From: Apiotrichum sp. Y4204
Lineage: Eukaryota > Basidiomycota > Tremellomycetes > Trichosporonales > Trichosporonaceae
Length of the DNA: 64,000 bases
Assembly: GCA_025531455.1 (NCBI GenBank)
Contig: JAMYHL010000066.1
Coordinates: 62,001 to 126,000, forward strand
Direction: 5' to 3'
The position numbers were made by a program, and so were the translations under genes. A model generated the notes under the pieces. That model ran no database searches, was not told where the DNA came from, and saw nothing but the letters and a program-made list of their open reading frames with translations. Position 1 is the first letter of the stretch; every line of letters starts with the position of its first letter. Shown here piece after piece: positions 35,516 through 49,768 of the stretch.

Positions 35516-35929
35516 GGAGTCTGGGCACAAGAGGAGAGGGCCCGAAGGCAATGATCCAGGATTCGTGAGCCAACCAGATTTGAGACTGCCATCATCAAAT
35601 CAATTAGAAGAAGAGCCAGTCGCCAGCAGAGCAACGGCACCCTCTCCTCTGATGCCTTGCCGCTTTCGCCTCTGTTGCCTGCCTCTGCCACCGGCTCTTC
35701 CTGCCCGCTCTCGGTTCAGTTACCAGCCAATAACCCTGTCTGCTAATCAGTTGCGCCCGCCCCAAGCTAGCCGGCTGCAGGTGGGTAACTCGATGCGGCT
35801 TGCGATTCGGACACCCGGCCTGGGCTTGCCTGGCTGGCGGTGCGCGGGCGCGGGTCGCCGGCGCTCGTCCTTCCCCCCCTTCGTTGTACCGCGATTCCGT
35901 CGTCACCACCTACCTACAGCACCACCTTT

Positions 35930-37004
35930 CTCCTACCTGCCAAGCTGCAGCTGTAGATCCTGCCACCACCACCACCACCACCATTCTCCATCCCTTCACC
36001 ACTCCTTTCCGTCTTCTCCACCACCACCTCCCCCCCTCCCACTCCTATCGCGTCCTGTCACCATCTCAACTCATCAACGCCCCCGCCCGTCAACACCTTA
36101 CCCGTGGGCCCCCCATCCCGATAGCGGCTTCTTCAAACCAATAGTGATCCCGCTCTCACACCTCCTCCCATCGCCACTCCCATCCACAAAGGCTTCCCTC
36201 TCACACAAGTCACACAGCCCATTCCTCTTCCCCTTCACTCAACTCCCTGTTCCGTCTGTCCATCCCCACCTTCTCGTCCCTATCTCCTCTTTCCCTACAG
36301 CTTTCTTTCCCATTTTCCACACATCACTTATTTATCATCACACCACAACCGCACACACGTACACACACACCACACGTCCTCCCCTTCCTCTCCTCCCCAT
36401 ATTGCATACCGCACCCATCCTTCACACTCGTCCTGTTGTCTCTCTCTGGATCAATCAACGAGGCAATCAATCAATCCCTCAAGCACATTTCGCTTCGAAT
36501 CTCCGACTTTCAACAGCCACCGCGTCTGTGGGCAAGAATCTGTCGCGCGACAAACCACACGGACCAGCAGGACTAGTGCACACTATTAACAGCTATCATC
36601 GGCTTGTTGCTCTCTCGCGTCTTTCCCTCCTTCATCTGCCGCCCGTTCCTAGCTCCGCTCATAGGCATCTGCTGAGGGCATCGACATTCGACCGCCTCCC
36701 CATCCTCTCCCGGCCGGTCCTTCCTCTGGCTTCCTCCCAGGGTAACGAACGCCATACACACCCGGTTGGTCTCCCCTAATCGAGACACACGCGTCTCGAC
36801 TTACCCCCCGACATCACTCTCGAGCTCACTCAGCTTCTTTCATTTCCCCAACCGTGCTCGCGGCTTGCTATTCCCATTCCCTGTGCGCTCCAGATCCGGC
36901 ACTGCAGTCCCTTCCCTCGCCCGGTCACAAAGCCAATCCCTCTTCGCTGGCGTCCCCGACAACGTCCAGCTTCCAACATACAAGCTACTTCCCAGTCAAC
37001 ACTT
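35930..37004 (+). promoter_or_regulatory. Pyrimidine-rich promoter/leader of SRPK
   Basis: About 1 kb where the + strand is mostly C and T, with few purine runs, including a (CCA)n tract at 35962-35982. Such CT-rich tracts on the coding strand mark fungal core promoters and leaders, though this one is very long. A GTGAGT donor at 37005 ends it. Confidence 0.45.
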
Positions 37005-37331
37005 GTGAGTCTTGTTCTTGAGTGCGTTTGTCTGCCCAACTTTTTCTTCTTTCTCCGTTGCTTCTCGACGTACTCTATTCATCACCACCGCCACGCTAAG
37101 CCAATCGGCCGTCCCTGCAAGTCACGCGCCATGGCGAGCTGTTGCGCAACGTGGCTCGCAACAAAGTTGCAGCAACTTTTTACCCGATTCCATCACATAA
37201 CAACTGCATCTGCCTTGTATTTTAGTCTGTGTTAATGACTTCGTGGAGGGCCTTCAGTGATGCCGGGATAAGGATGGTGGACAGCGGCAATGGCCTAGGC
37301 GAAGTGGCTTTTGGGTTGTGGGCCATGATGA

Positions 37332-39822
<2,491 letters not shown>

Positions 39823-41995
39823 ATGGACGGATCTAGAAACGATGATGTGAGGGGAGTGTGGGGCGCGCGTCGACATCGCATGTTGGCAGCGTGTCTCGAC
39901 ACATAATCAGAAGTAGGCTTAGCAACCGGCATCAGCGGCAATGGCGGCAAAGGGCAAAGCGACGACGAGCACTCGGCAGCACGCACCGCGCGGCGCGCTG
40001 CGACTATAATGATTCATCTTGCGAAGCGCCCTGGAGGATTCGGATCGCGGAATGGCCGCTGGAAACGAGATGACGACGACGACAACGTGAGAATGCATCA
40101 GACAGCCGTGACCGCAACTCCGAGCGCTGTTAGCCCCATGTGCATAGTGTGCATAGTCGGCCTCCCAGCCAGAATAGCTCTCAAGAGGTTCGACCTCGTT
40201 AGCAGTTTGTGTTCCCATTTTCCCCCTTTATTATTATTTAAACTTTCTCCTCATTCTTGATAGAGCGGTCTCCCGCATGTATGGTGGTCTATTGTTTGGC
40301 TCACAGCACAGGCGGGGGTGTGACGGGTGCCCTGTCGAGCATAGCCGGAGCCCGGGGCGGCGTGGACGGGCGGCGTGGACGGGGACGTGGACAGCGGCGA
40401 GCACCGAAAAATGTGGGAACGAGAGCTGGTGGCGCGGGCAACCAGGAGAGGCGGGCAAGCACTGTCATGTGGACAGGAGTGGTAAAGTTGCAGAGATCTC
40501 GCACAAAGTGGACGGGGGACATACGCATGAGCTCATGGAGATGGAGTGCCAAAGTTGCCCGAGCCGACGACAGCCGTGGACATGTAAAAGTGCTTCATCT
40601 GGTGGCGGAGACCGTCGCCGCCCACATTCCGGGCGTGCACTGCAACAAGAACGTTCTCATATCCACCACTTCTCATGTCGGCCTGTCGGATATCGGGTAC
40701 ATACTACCTGTACGTCATGTCACGCACAGTCACGAACTACGCGTCGCCAAAACAATGTCCAAAGTTAGGTGACACAAGCTCACACCCAGAGTCTAGCGCC
40801 CAGCACCTAAAGCCCGGCGCAGCTTCACTCTGCACACATGCTGCGGTAGGTACCGTAGGTACAAGTAGTCCTATGTAAGCTGTCACATGTCATTCCCAGA
40901 AGGCAATTGGAGTGAATAACCTTGTGCCTTCCGTTCCTCCGTTCCTCGCCGCTCGCCGGCGTACCTCTCAGAAGTGTGGCAACTTGTACAAGTGGCGAGT
41001 GGCGAGTGGTGTTCCGAGCGCTGCCAAGTGGCACCTTCCGCATCGCATGAAGTCATGGCTCCACAGTAAAGGTCAGTGTATCAACTGCTATACCGCACTA
41101 ACGTAGTATGTACAGTACACGTGCACAATGCAGATCCCGACATTGGCATCGTTTCTCCGCCGAGGCCAAGCTGACGGTCCCAGTCCCTGCCACCATGTGC
41201 CATGACGTCTAGAGTCGGGGCGTATGGGATTTCGGGAGCCGGGCGGAATAGTCAATGGGCCGTGTGCTGGAATGGATTCCGGGGTTGTGGAACGGGGAAA
41301 TGAGTAGACAGGACTTGAGCAAACAGGTATTGGCAGTGGGCGATGGGAGACGGGAGGCGGTTTAAATCCGAACTGTGCGCTCATACCTGAGACTGGTAGA
41401 TGTAGAGAGACTGCTGTTGGGCGCGATTCAACTTGTGGCAGCGCTTCAGCAAGCTCTCGACCACAGAGGTTCAAGTACATAGGACATGACGCGGCGGGGC
41501 GGATCTAGAGGTTCCACCAGAAACGAGTATGCTGCATTCCTCTCGGACACTTCGAAGCCCGATGCCCGCGACTTTGAAGTTGTTGGCTAAAACTGTGCAT
41601 TCCGCATTCTTGTGCTTGAGGCTAGATTCGAATCTCGGGGATCTGAGAGCTGAGCCGCGAATAAAGTCGTCCACTGCCTTTCCCATGGGTCGCATTCCGT
41701 GCTCGGGAGCCTCTCGTTGTCGGTAGCGGTAGATACCCGCGGCATGTCTGGCATTCTGTCGGCATGGTCTCCCGCTTCGAGTTTGCGGAACCCGTTGGCG
41801 AGCGCGTTTTACTACACCCATCAACCCCATACACTAGCTTGAATCGCTCAGTTCCCGGGGTCAGTCGAAATCAGTTTCGGCACGTCCACGACACGGTCTT
41901 TCCATATCTATTTTGCATTCTCCACCTAGTTTCTATCAGTGAAGAGAGATGCCATCTCGCGACAGGCCAGCCCGCAGTGCTCGCGATGCTCGCGC
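39823..41995. other. Long convergent spacer, no gene recognised
   Basis: 2.2 kb between the 3' ends of SRPK (+) and IFA38 (-). Open frames are short and without recognisable content. A short tandem GTGGCGA lies near 40991-41010. I checked a TTCGAAT match near 41630 as a possible tRNA T-loop and rejected it. Confidence 0.5.
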
Positions 41996-43517
41996 TTACT
42001 GAGCCTTGACCTTGTTAGCCTCGCGGGCCTTCTTCCTGAGGGCGCGCGCGCGGATGTCCTTGTGCATGCCGAGAATGACGCTGACGCCGAGCTGCTCAGA
42101 GAACGAGCCGAACGCGCCGACGACATAGTCGAGCAACGCGTGCGAGGGGTACGGCGTCGCGTCGTAGGGGCGGCCCTGGGCGCCGCGCTGGAGGCCGATG
42201 CTGCCGAGCGTCGAGGCGACAAACGACTTGGCGGTCGGGACGGTGAGCGACGGCTTGCGGATCTTGGACATGTTCGAGACGACAAACGCCGGGAAGACCA
42301 TGCGGAACATGACGCCCTGGGGCTCGACCTCAGCGGCGACGGCCGTGTTCCACGTCTGCAGGCCGCCCTTGGTGCACGAGTACGCGGCGAGGAGGGGCGA
42401 GGGGATGCGGCCGGAGAGGGAGCCGATGTTAAGGACAAGCGACTTGGGTGCATCAATGTTGTTCGAGCGCGCGACCAGCTGTGGGAGAATCGCGCGAGTG
42501 AACTGGAGCGTCCACGAGATGTTCTGCGTGTTAGTCGGAGCAACGGGTTAGACTTCGGGGGATCGTAACCCGGACTCACAGTCTGGACAATGGCGTCAAT
42601 CTCGGCAGGGTCGGTCTCGGCGAACGCAACAGGCATCTCGTGCGACATGCCGACATTGTTAATCACGACACCGAGCTCGACGCCAGCCGCGATCGTAGCC
42701 ACACGCGCAACCGCGGCGTGGCAGCCGGCGGCGTCGCCCGCATCGGCAATGACAGTCTTGGTCGGAACCTTGTACTTGGCCTCTGGCGGATCAGCAAAGG
42801 AGTGAAAGCAGAAACACGGGCACAGGGACCGGCAAGTCGCCAGGTTCCCGTTCTCACGCACCGATCTCCTGGGCGAGCTCATCGAGCGCGCCCTGCCTGC
42901 GTCCGACAAGAATGACACCAAAGCCCTTGGCGGCCAGCTGGCGCGCAAACTCGAGACCGATGCCGGCCGTGCAGCCCGTGACGAGCGCCCAGGTCTGGCC
43001 CTGGCGCGACTTGAACTTGGAGAGCTGGCGTCAGATGTGATTCAAGAAGATAGAATGTGAGCGCGGAAAGAGTAAGACGAGAGGGAAGACGTTTTCGACG
43101 TGCAATTCACTTCCTTCCCCTGGAGATCATGTAAATCATGCAGATCATCTCGAGCGTGCTGCAATGGTCCATGCACAGCACATCGGGTGATCCCACTCCC
43201 ACACGACTACAACTCACGCTCACGCCCGGCACGATGCTGATCTCGGCAAGGAGGCGCGCCCAGCTAAACGCGTAGCGGAGGAGCACGGCGCCGCCGACAG
43301 CCGCGAGGATGAGGGTCGGCACGGGGATGTCGAGGACTGCGGGGGATGAGAAAGCGAGCAGCGTGAGGAAAGCAAGGAGTCGCCGGTCGATTCAATACGC
43401 GTGTCAGCACTTCACGCTTCCCTGCCCTTTGGGTACTCGGCACTCACCGATCTCGTATCCCAGCAGCGAGATGCTGCGTGCAGCATGGGTGGAAGCAAGG
43501 TGGATCTTTTCGGCCAT
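41996..43517 (-). CDS. IFA38: Very-long-chain 3-oxoacyl-CoA reductase
   Basis: Five exons (43517-43448, 43336-43218, 43024-42862, 42782-42580, 42523-41996) give 360 residues (yeast Ifa38: 347). This ER enzyme performs the first reduction in each cycle of very-long-chain fatty acid elongation, feeding sphingolipid synthesis. An N-terminal membrane segment ([19 protein letters not shown], about residues 29-47) precedes a short-chain dehydrogenase fold: TGCTAGIG cofactor motif (79-86), [28 protein letters not shown] with the YxxxK pair Y233/K237, and [16 protein letters not shown]. The lysine-rich end ([12 protein letters not shown]) is not a perfect KKxx signal. Exon 2 could end earlier by two codons (alternative GTGAGC donor). 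17-beta-HSD relatives are the only alternative. Confidence 0.93.
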
Positions 43518-44054
43518 TGTGAAGTAGTGCAATGGACAACAGAGACGAGAGCTACGACTTTGATGTCGTGAGGACCGACTTTGGGGGTTGGGGATTGCCA
43601 TGTCGTGGGGGCGCTGGAACCTCCACCTGTCGTTCCTGGCCAGGCTTGCCCTGGCGCCTGGCGCGTGGACGCGGGCTGGGCGCGCAATAAGCCGTGTCTC
43701 TGTGTCTCCACGGTCAGTCCAGAGCGTGGCTGGCACCCTCGCGCCGCCGGTGCTGCAACACGTGGTTTGAGGTCATCCTGATGCTTATGTTGTTTTTGCT
43801 TTGGATTCCCACGACCGGACAGCAAGACGCGCATGCAGCAGCCAGGCCATGATAGTAAATGCATACAGAAGAAGAACGGTGCGATGTACAGGCTCAGATC
43901 GTATCGGGTGAGCATTTTCGTATGTGAGAGAGAATGTCAGAAGCGGGGTGAAAGGGCAATGTGCAGGAGAGGAAAGTGGGTGGCCGTCGGTCTGCTGGCC
44001 GCCGATGACTCTGGCCACTTTCTCCTCGCAGGCGCGAGCCCGCTCCAGAAACGA
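43518..44054. other. Intergenic: IFA38 promoter and PRELI-gene 3' flank
   Basis: 537 bp between two minus-strand genes. No element recognised. Confidence 0.45.
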
Positions 44055-45123
44055 CTATTTCTCTGGCGGGTCCTTGGTATCCGAGCCAAGCTGGATCTCG
44101 CGGTTCCGCAGAAGTCCAAGGATCATGGACATGCCTTTCCGCGCCTGCCGTCAGTGACTCGCTCCGCCGGTCACTCTTACCTTCTCGGTATTCCCCTCAA
44201 ACTTGCCAATACCGTATGACTCAATCTTGTTGCGGATAATCTGGGACCACCGTCCGCCAAACTGCGAGCGCACCTCCGCCGTCGTGTGATGCAATGTCGA
44301 GCTATGTGTGAGCCTCCCACAGTGGTGACTTAGACGCGAACACCACTCACCCGCTGGGTCCGGCACAGAGCTCGCCGCCCTCGATGACGTGCATGAACTT
44401 CTTGAAGCTGAGGTTGCCCTGTTGACAGCGCAGACGCGGCTGGAAGTAGTATTCCTGCTTCATCTCCTTCCACTCTTTCCGCTCTACGCCCCATCCTGGA
44501 GGATCGACGATGGATTCCTCGAGGACCCACGCGTCGAGGCCACGCCCGCCGCTTGCCGCTGCTGTCGGGAGCCACTTTGTCGCCCACTGCGGGACGAGGC
44601 CGCGCTTGAGGATCAGGCGCAGCGTGCGGATCTGCCCTGTTGTCGGGTCCACTGTGCGCTCCAGGACATCGACGGAGAGAACGTGCCGTGCAAATGGGTT
44701 GGGATAGCGCAGAAAGAAGGCCAGGAGCGGCGTCGGGGGTGGTTCGGGACTAGAGGGAGAAGTCAATTTAGGAAGAATGGACATATGTCGAGGGAAGATA
44801 GGCCGGTGGACGATAGTAAGCGCGGAGAAGCAAGGCGACCGAGTGGAAAGTTGCGACCGCCATAGCCGGTTTCGATGACAGGAGGGTATGAACGCGCGCG
44901 TCGAAGAACACATGTGAGGAAGAAAAGCGTCAGAAAAGCTTCTGGTAATACGCAAGGCGAGTGCGGAGAGAATCCGGGGAGCACACCAGCCAGGCAGGGG
45001 ACGCCGACCACAGGCCGGCCATCAACACCGGGTACCGAGTGCTCCCATCAACAGCTCCGCTCCGATCTCTCGCACCAGCGCTACGACCTACTATGTGTGC
45101 GTCTTGCTGTAGAACTGAACCAT
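44055..45123 (-). CDS. PRELI/MSF1-domain mitochondrial lipid-transfer protein (Ups family)
   Basis: Four exons (45123-45092, 44749-44351, 44301-44181, 44144-44055) give 213 residues. Ups/PRELI proteins shuttle phosphatidic acid or phosphatidylserine across the mitochondrial intermembrane space with Mdm35. The fold is recognisable from its start, MVQFYSKTHTY, through FFLRYPNPFARHVLSVDVLERTVD, LRLILKRGLVPQWATKWLP, WVLEESIVDP and the C-terminal helix FGGRWSQIIRNKIESYGIGKFEGNTEKARKGM. The first exon is only 32 nt and sits behind a 342-nt intron, so it is easy to miss; joining it restores the family N-terminus exactly (codon TA|T). Which lipid it carries (Ups1, Ups2 or Ups3 role) is not clear. Confidence 0.93.
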
Positions 45124-46050
45124 AATGGCTGCGTTCAACGGGTAGACGAGAGCGTGTGTGCGGGGGTGGCGAGTGAGCGCCGATGGTGCGGAGTCGATGA
45201 TCGAGTCCCTTGGGAGTGGAGTGGTGGAGCGCTGTGCCGGTCTCAATGGCCGTCAAACAGTAATGCAGCGCTGTAGAAGAGATTATGGCGTTTTGCTCTC
45301 TGAGATCCCGATGCTCTCAGTGAGAGACAGAGACAATGTCGATGAGATGGCGAGGTAGGCACAAGTGATGATGGCGGGCTATGAAGCTATGGATCCATGG
45401 AGCACACACATGCTCTTGTATGTGGCTTCACGTTTGTTCGTTGCGTTCCTCGGTACCTCGCGGTCGGTCGGCGGGTTCCGTTCGTTCGGTTTACAAAAGT
45501 CCATTGTTGCAGTTGTTGCATTGTTGATGTGAGCCATTTTTTGCTTCCGCTATCTATCCCAATCATATCCGCCGCCCAATCCTGAGAGTATGATTTCGGC
45601 TCTGTGGTCGTAGTGAGTGAGTGGAGGTGGTTGTTTAACAGGCGAGATAATCGATGATCCTCGGCTTGGTGATTAAAGTATCTGGATGCATACAAGATTG
45701 CAGAGCGAGATATCGAGCTGATCTGCGTCAACATGAACGGTTTTCTAGAAGCTTGTTTTCGCCGATACGCTGATCTCTACTGCACATCGCCCAAATCACC
45801 CCATGCTGATCCGTTCCTTGTGGCCCCGCATCCCCAGAGTGCATCAGTGTGGAGCGCCCAAGCGCGGGGATCAGTGATCATCCGTTCGTTTCATCTGCTT
45901 TGGGCCTTCTAAGCAGTCCGACCACATTGAGGCTGACAGCGATTCCGTGGCTGGAAAAGCAGACTGCAAGTCTGAAGTTATTGTGGTTCTCATATAGCAT
46001 ACAGCACGACATAGGCCAAAAACATCCCACTCCTGTACCCCGAGATCCCC
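45124..46050. other. Intergenic: PRELI-gene promoter and PYM 3' flank
   Basis: 927 bp between two minus-strand genes. No gene or repeat recognised. Confidence 0.45.
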
Positions 46051-47248
46051 TCATGCACTCGCACTCGCCCCGCTCGTCGCGCTCGTCGTGCTCTTCGCGT
46101 CCGTCGTCGTCGCGCTCGCCACACTAGCCGCGCTTTTCGCCTCTGCACCACTACCGCCACTCGTAGCGCTGTCCGTAGCTGTTCTCGCTGCGCCAGGTGT
46201 TCTCCGCGGGCGGTCGGCCGCCTGGTTTTGGAGGAGCAGGTTACGTACGCGATCGGCGAGGGGGCCAGTCTCACGTACACGCACTGGCTCGCGTGTGCGC
46301 TCTGGCTTCGGCGGCCTATCCTGCGCTGGTCGATCGCTGGAGTTGCCATAGTCGCCCCGTCCGCGGCCGCGGCCGCTGTACCCGCCACGCCCACGCCCGC
46401 GACCACGCTGAGGTGACGGCTCGATGGGCGGCGGGTGCGCAAGGCCGATGGGGCCCTTCCGTCCTCCCTGTATCGGGTGCGGGCGCGACGCGTTCCACTG
46501 AGCAGCGGGCGGCGTACCCCTCCCCCGAGGGGCCCGCGTGCGCCAAGATGGTGTCGAGGCCGAGTCGGAGGTAGAGGACGTGTTCGGTGCCGGCGAGGAC
46601 GACTGGGGAGGCTGAGAAGAAGGTGTGGATGTGGATGGCTGGGGCGGGGGAGCAACCTCTGGAAGAGTCTTCCATGCCGACTTGGTCGGCGACGGAGAGC
46701 CATTCTTTAGGGGCGAGGTGCTGCCGCTCTTCCTGCCATTCGACGGCCTCCTTCCACCCCCCAATGGCGGGAACGCCTTCTCGTCTTTCGTGTCCACCCT
46801 CAGAGACGCAAATGCGCGACGCGCCGCCTCCTCGTCGTCCTCGTCCTCGGACGCGCTGTCCCAATTGTGCGAGAGTGCCGCTGTGCGGCTCACTCTACGC
46901 TTGTCGTTTTTGACCGCCGCCTTGGACTTGTCCTGCTGCTGGGCAAAGGGGTTATCCGCCTTGATACCGCCCAGGCCGACACGTCCACTCGATCCAGGGA
47001 CGACACCGCGCCGCGCCTCGGCCTCGAGCTGCCGCCGCCCGCGGAACGCCGACATGTCCTCCTGCGGCACGAAGCCTGCGCGCACCTTCTGCTCCTTCCG
47101 GATGCTGCTGTCAGTATTGGAGTATGAAAGCGGCTCACGATCCATCCTTCCTCCTAGAGGCCGGGATGACGCGCTCAAGCGTGGCGGGGTCGACGATGAT
47201 GCCCGACGCGGTCTTCTCGGGGTTGAGTGGTGGGCCAGGGAGGGACAT
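46051..47248 (-). CDS. PYM1: PYM (partner of Y14-Mago), exon junction complex disassembly factor
   Basis: Two exons (47248-47139, 47104-46051) give 387 residues. PYM binds the Mago-Y14 dimer and strips exon junction complexes from mRNA at the ribosome. The Mago-binding domain is at the N-terminus (residues about 16-60): GIIVDPATLERVIPASRRKDGSIRKEQKVRAGFVPQED. The protein is about twice the length of animal PYM (about 200); the extra part is Ser/Pro-rich with an RGG-type motif (QRGRGRGRGGYSGRGRGRG) and an Ala/Ser/Thr tail. The acceptor is a CAGCAG tandem, so a one-serine variant (exon 2 from 47107) is possible. Divergent from RPC82 across 512 bp. Presence of PYM implies that Mago and Y14 are retained in this fungus. 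Confidence 0.88.
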
Positions 47249-47760
47249 GATGGAGAGCGTGCAGTTGCTCGCGTCTTGGTTTGCTGTGAATAAAGAGATG
47301 AATGGGAATGTCGAGATGGAAGAAGTGTTCCTTTTTTGTTCAGTGTTGTGTGAGCTTTTGAATGTTGGATGTCAATGCGATGAGTGGATGAAGAGTTGAA
47401 GAGGCGACAAGTTGTCGTAGTGTGATCGAGTGCATCAACCACAACGTCCACAACGAGTCCTTGGATCTGCTGTGGACATTACAAGCCTTTCACAGGCCAC
47501 AGTGACGGAAGTAATCAGCAATTCATATCAATTCAAATGAGATCCACTATTTCTTTAGACCTGCACGGCTCGATTAGAAAACTGAATCTCCTGGCCGTCA
47601 TGTCACGTGACTTCCACATTCTTGACTTCTCGAGCGCTCGACTTTTGCGAAATGAGCGAAATGACAGCGGAATTGGAACCAAGGATCCCATTCTGCAAAA
47701 CACACAAAACACAACAACACCCCCATCCATCTCGCTCTCACCGCAGGGCTCGCTGTCGCC
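47249..47760. promoter_or_regulatory. Divergent promoter, PYM and RPC82
   Basis: 512 bp separate the two start codons. A 10-bp palindrome GTCACGTGAC lies at 47602-47611, nearer RPC82. The spacing suggests a shared bidirectional promoter linking an EJC factor and an RNA polymerase III subunit; co-regulation is inference. Confidence 0.5.
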
Positions 47761-49684
47761 ATGGAGTCGGTCGTCACGAACGGAAAGGACGCCGTGCGTC
47801 TCTGCGAGAACATTGTGCGCGGCGCATTCGGCGATGTCGTCTGTGTGAGTCGAGTGGCCAGCGATGTGGTAGCAGGAAGAACAAGTCTGACCTCAGCGCG
47901 TCGCATCGACACTCCTGAACCGCGGCCGCTCCACCGCGGTAGCTATAGCGCGCCTCGCGGGCCTCTCGCGCCCGACGACAAACGCCGCGCTCATCATCCT
48001 CATTCAGCACAACCTCGTGGGCTCGACTGGCGGGTCGCGACGCGATCCCGTCGAGGAGGAGATGTACGAATTCGACGTGACGGAGTGTCTTTTGCGCCTC
48101 CGGTGGGGGCGCATGTTGGCTTTGACCGAGCAGAACTTTGGCGAGGAGGTGAGGAAATGGAGCGCAGGCGAATACTGACTCCAGGCGCTTGCGATCGTCC
48201 GGCAGCTGCTCTTGTTCGGAAAGCTGGCGATGCCTGATATCGAGGCAGAGTGTGGTGCGGGAGATGACCGGACGCGTGAGTGTGGGAAAGGCTGGGTGAC
48301 ATTTGATACCGAGCCGAGCTCACACAACAGGTGCGGCATCACTGCGCCGAACGACTACCAAGCTGTTGCTCGAGGGATTCCTTGAGCCCACGTGTCCAGA
48401 GCTGTTGATCCTGCGGTCGGACCAGATTGACCGACGGTATAGGGTGCGTTTTTGGTGTGCGCTGCTCGCTGACTTGTAGGCCAAATGGGTTGAGAAGTCT
48501 GCAGCAACGGGGACAAAGCTGCATACTCCCGGTGTCCTGCTCGAGCTGCGCAATGCTGCCACGTCTGAGATAGACGAGGAACGCAAGAGCTTCCGCGACA
48601 AGTCGCGCGCATTGCGAGAGGTCAAGGCGAAGAAGACGAAGGACTCGGCCAAGACGAAGCAGAAGAACCCGGAGGACCAGTGGCAGATTGTCGAGGACAT
48701 GCCATTGCGGGTTAACTACGACAAGTTCAACGTGCTGATCCGCAACGAGCTGCTGATCAAGGCGGCGGAGGACCGGTGGAACGCGGCGGTTGGCGTCGTG
48801 TTGCGTGCAGTGCTTGCCGCCTCGCTGGAACACCAGACTGAGCCGCGAGAACTGCGTACCGAACACCCGGTCGGCGTCACAGCCATTGTCTCCTTCATCC
48901 CCACCTCGGCCCACAAGCTCCTCATGGCGGGCATGGCGGGTCAGTCGTCAAAGTCCGTACCAGAGATCGTCCGCCAGTACCTCGCTGTCATGTCGGGCGA
49001 CGACCTCGCGTCAGACATAACGGGCGCGCGCTTTCTCACACACACGGAACACTCGTCACCGAGCTACTGGGTCGAGATCGAGAATATCTGCACATCCCTC
49101 AAGGCGTCGCTCCTAACAGAACTTGTGCGGGATAGAATAGACGAGAAGGCTGCGCGTGTGCTGGCCGTTGTCGCCCGGGCGCACTTTGCGTCAGAAACAA
49201 TGGTGGGTACTACATCCGTCTGCCACCCAGCTGACATCAGGTCCGCGACTGTGCGATGATACCGCTGCGCGAGGCGCGCCAGATCCTCTCGGAGCTGCAG
49301 AAGCTCTCGCTCATCGACATACAGGAAGTGCCCAAGACGGCTGCAAAGGGCCGTTCACCCTTCCCCGGCGCAGACTACCATCTGTGGGGCATCGACCTGC
49401 GCAAGGCGTACGGCTTCCTCCTTGCGGGATTGTACAAGACGCTGGGGAACATAATCCAGCGGCAAGCAAAGGAGGTGGACCGGCGGGCGGCGCTGCTCGC
49501 CAAGATTGACCGCCCGGACCTCATCGCGGAAGGCGTCGACATTGCGGCGTACCTCTCAGCAAAGGACCAGGCGGACCTCGCCGAGCTGAACAATGCGCAG
49601 ACAATGCTCAGCCTCGCGGAGACGCGCACCGAGCTCGTCGTCATGATGCTGCGCGATCTGCCAGGCGGCATCCCGACGCGGTAG
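47761..49684 (+). CDS. RPC82: RNA polymerase III subunit RPC82 (C82/RPC3)
   Basis: Six exons (47761-47844, 47897-48148, 48185-48275, 48331-48443, 48480-49202, 49241-49684) give 568 residues. C82 forms, with C34 and C31, the pol III-specific subcomplex that opens tRNA and 5S promoters. It begins with the conserved RPC82 winged-helix start: LCENIVRGAFGDVVC, then RVASTLLNRGRSTAVAIARLAGLSRPTTNAALIILIQHNLV. Later regions match the family order (ELLILRSDQIDRRYRAKWVEK; YDKFNVLIRNELLIKAAEDRWN; the C-terminal winged helix ARQILSELQKLSLIDIQEVP and a final helical pair). Introns are 36-55 nt. The stop is 84 bp from the stop of the convergent unknown gene. Confidence 0.92.
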
Positions 49685-49768
49685 GGGAGATATAGATAGG
49701 ACCACATTTTACATGCACATTACAACCATCTACAGCCCAATGTCCCCAATGTCCGTCCAAACATAGTA

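Noticed and set aside
35287..35525. Complete LTR retrotransposon
   Set aside because: No flanking target duplication, no primer-binding site, no second LTR and no gag/pol frames nearby; kept only as a weak relic.
35565..36779. 404-residue open frame on the + strand
   Set aside because: It starts with GTG, is a translated C/T-rich tract full of Ser, Pro, His and Leu, lacks any domain, and overlaps the inferred SRPK promoter/leader.
40257..40772. 171-residue frame in the SRPK-IFA38 spacer
   Set aside because: No domain, no plausible splice partners, and an overlapping frame of similar length on the same strand, as expected of non-coding GC-rich DNA.
41615..41660. TTCGAAT match resembling a tRNA T-loop
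   Set aside because: The flanking five bases do not pair into a T-stem on either strand and no A-box or acceptor stem lies at the right distance.
46051..47451. 466-residue unspliced start for PYM
   Set aside because: The extra N-terminus is intron and leader sequence; the spliced start at 47248 gives the exact Mago-binding domain.
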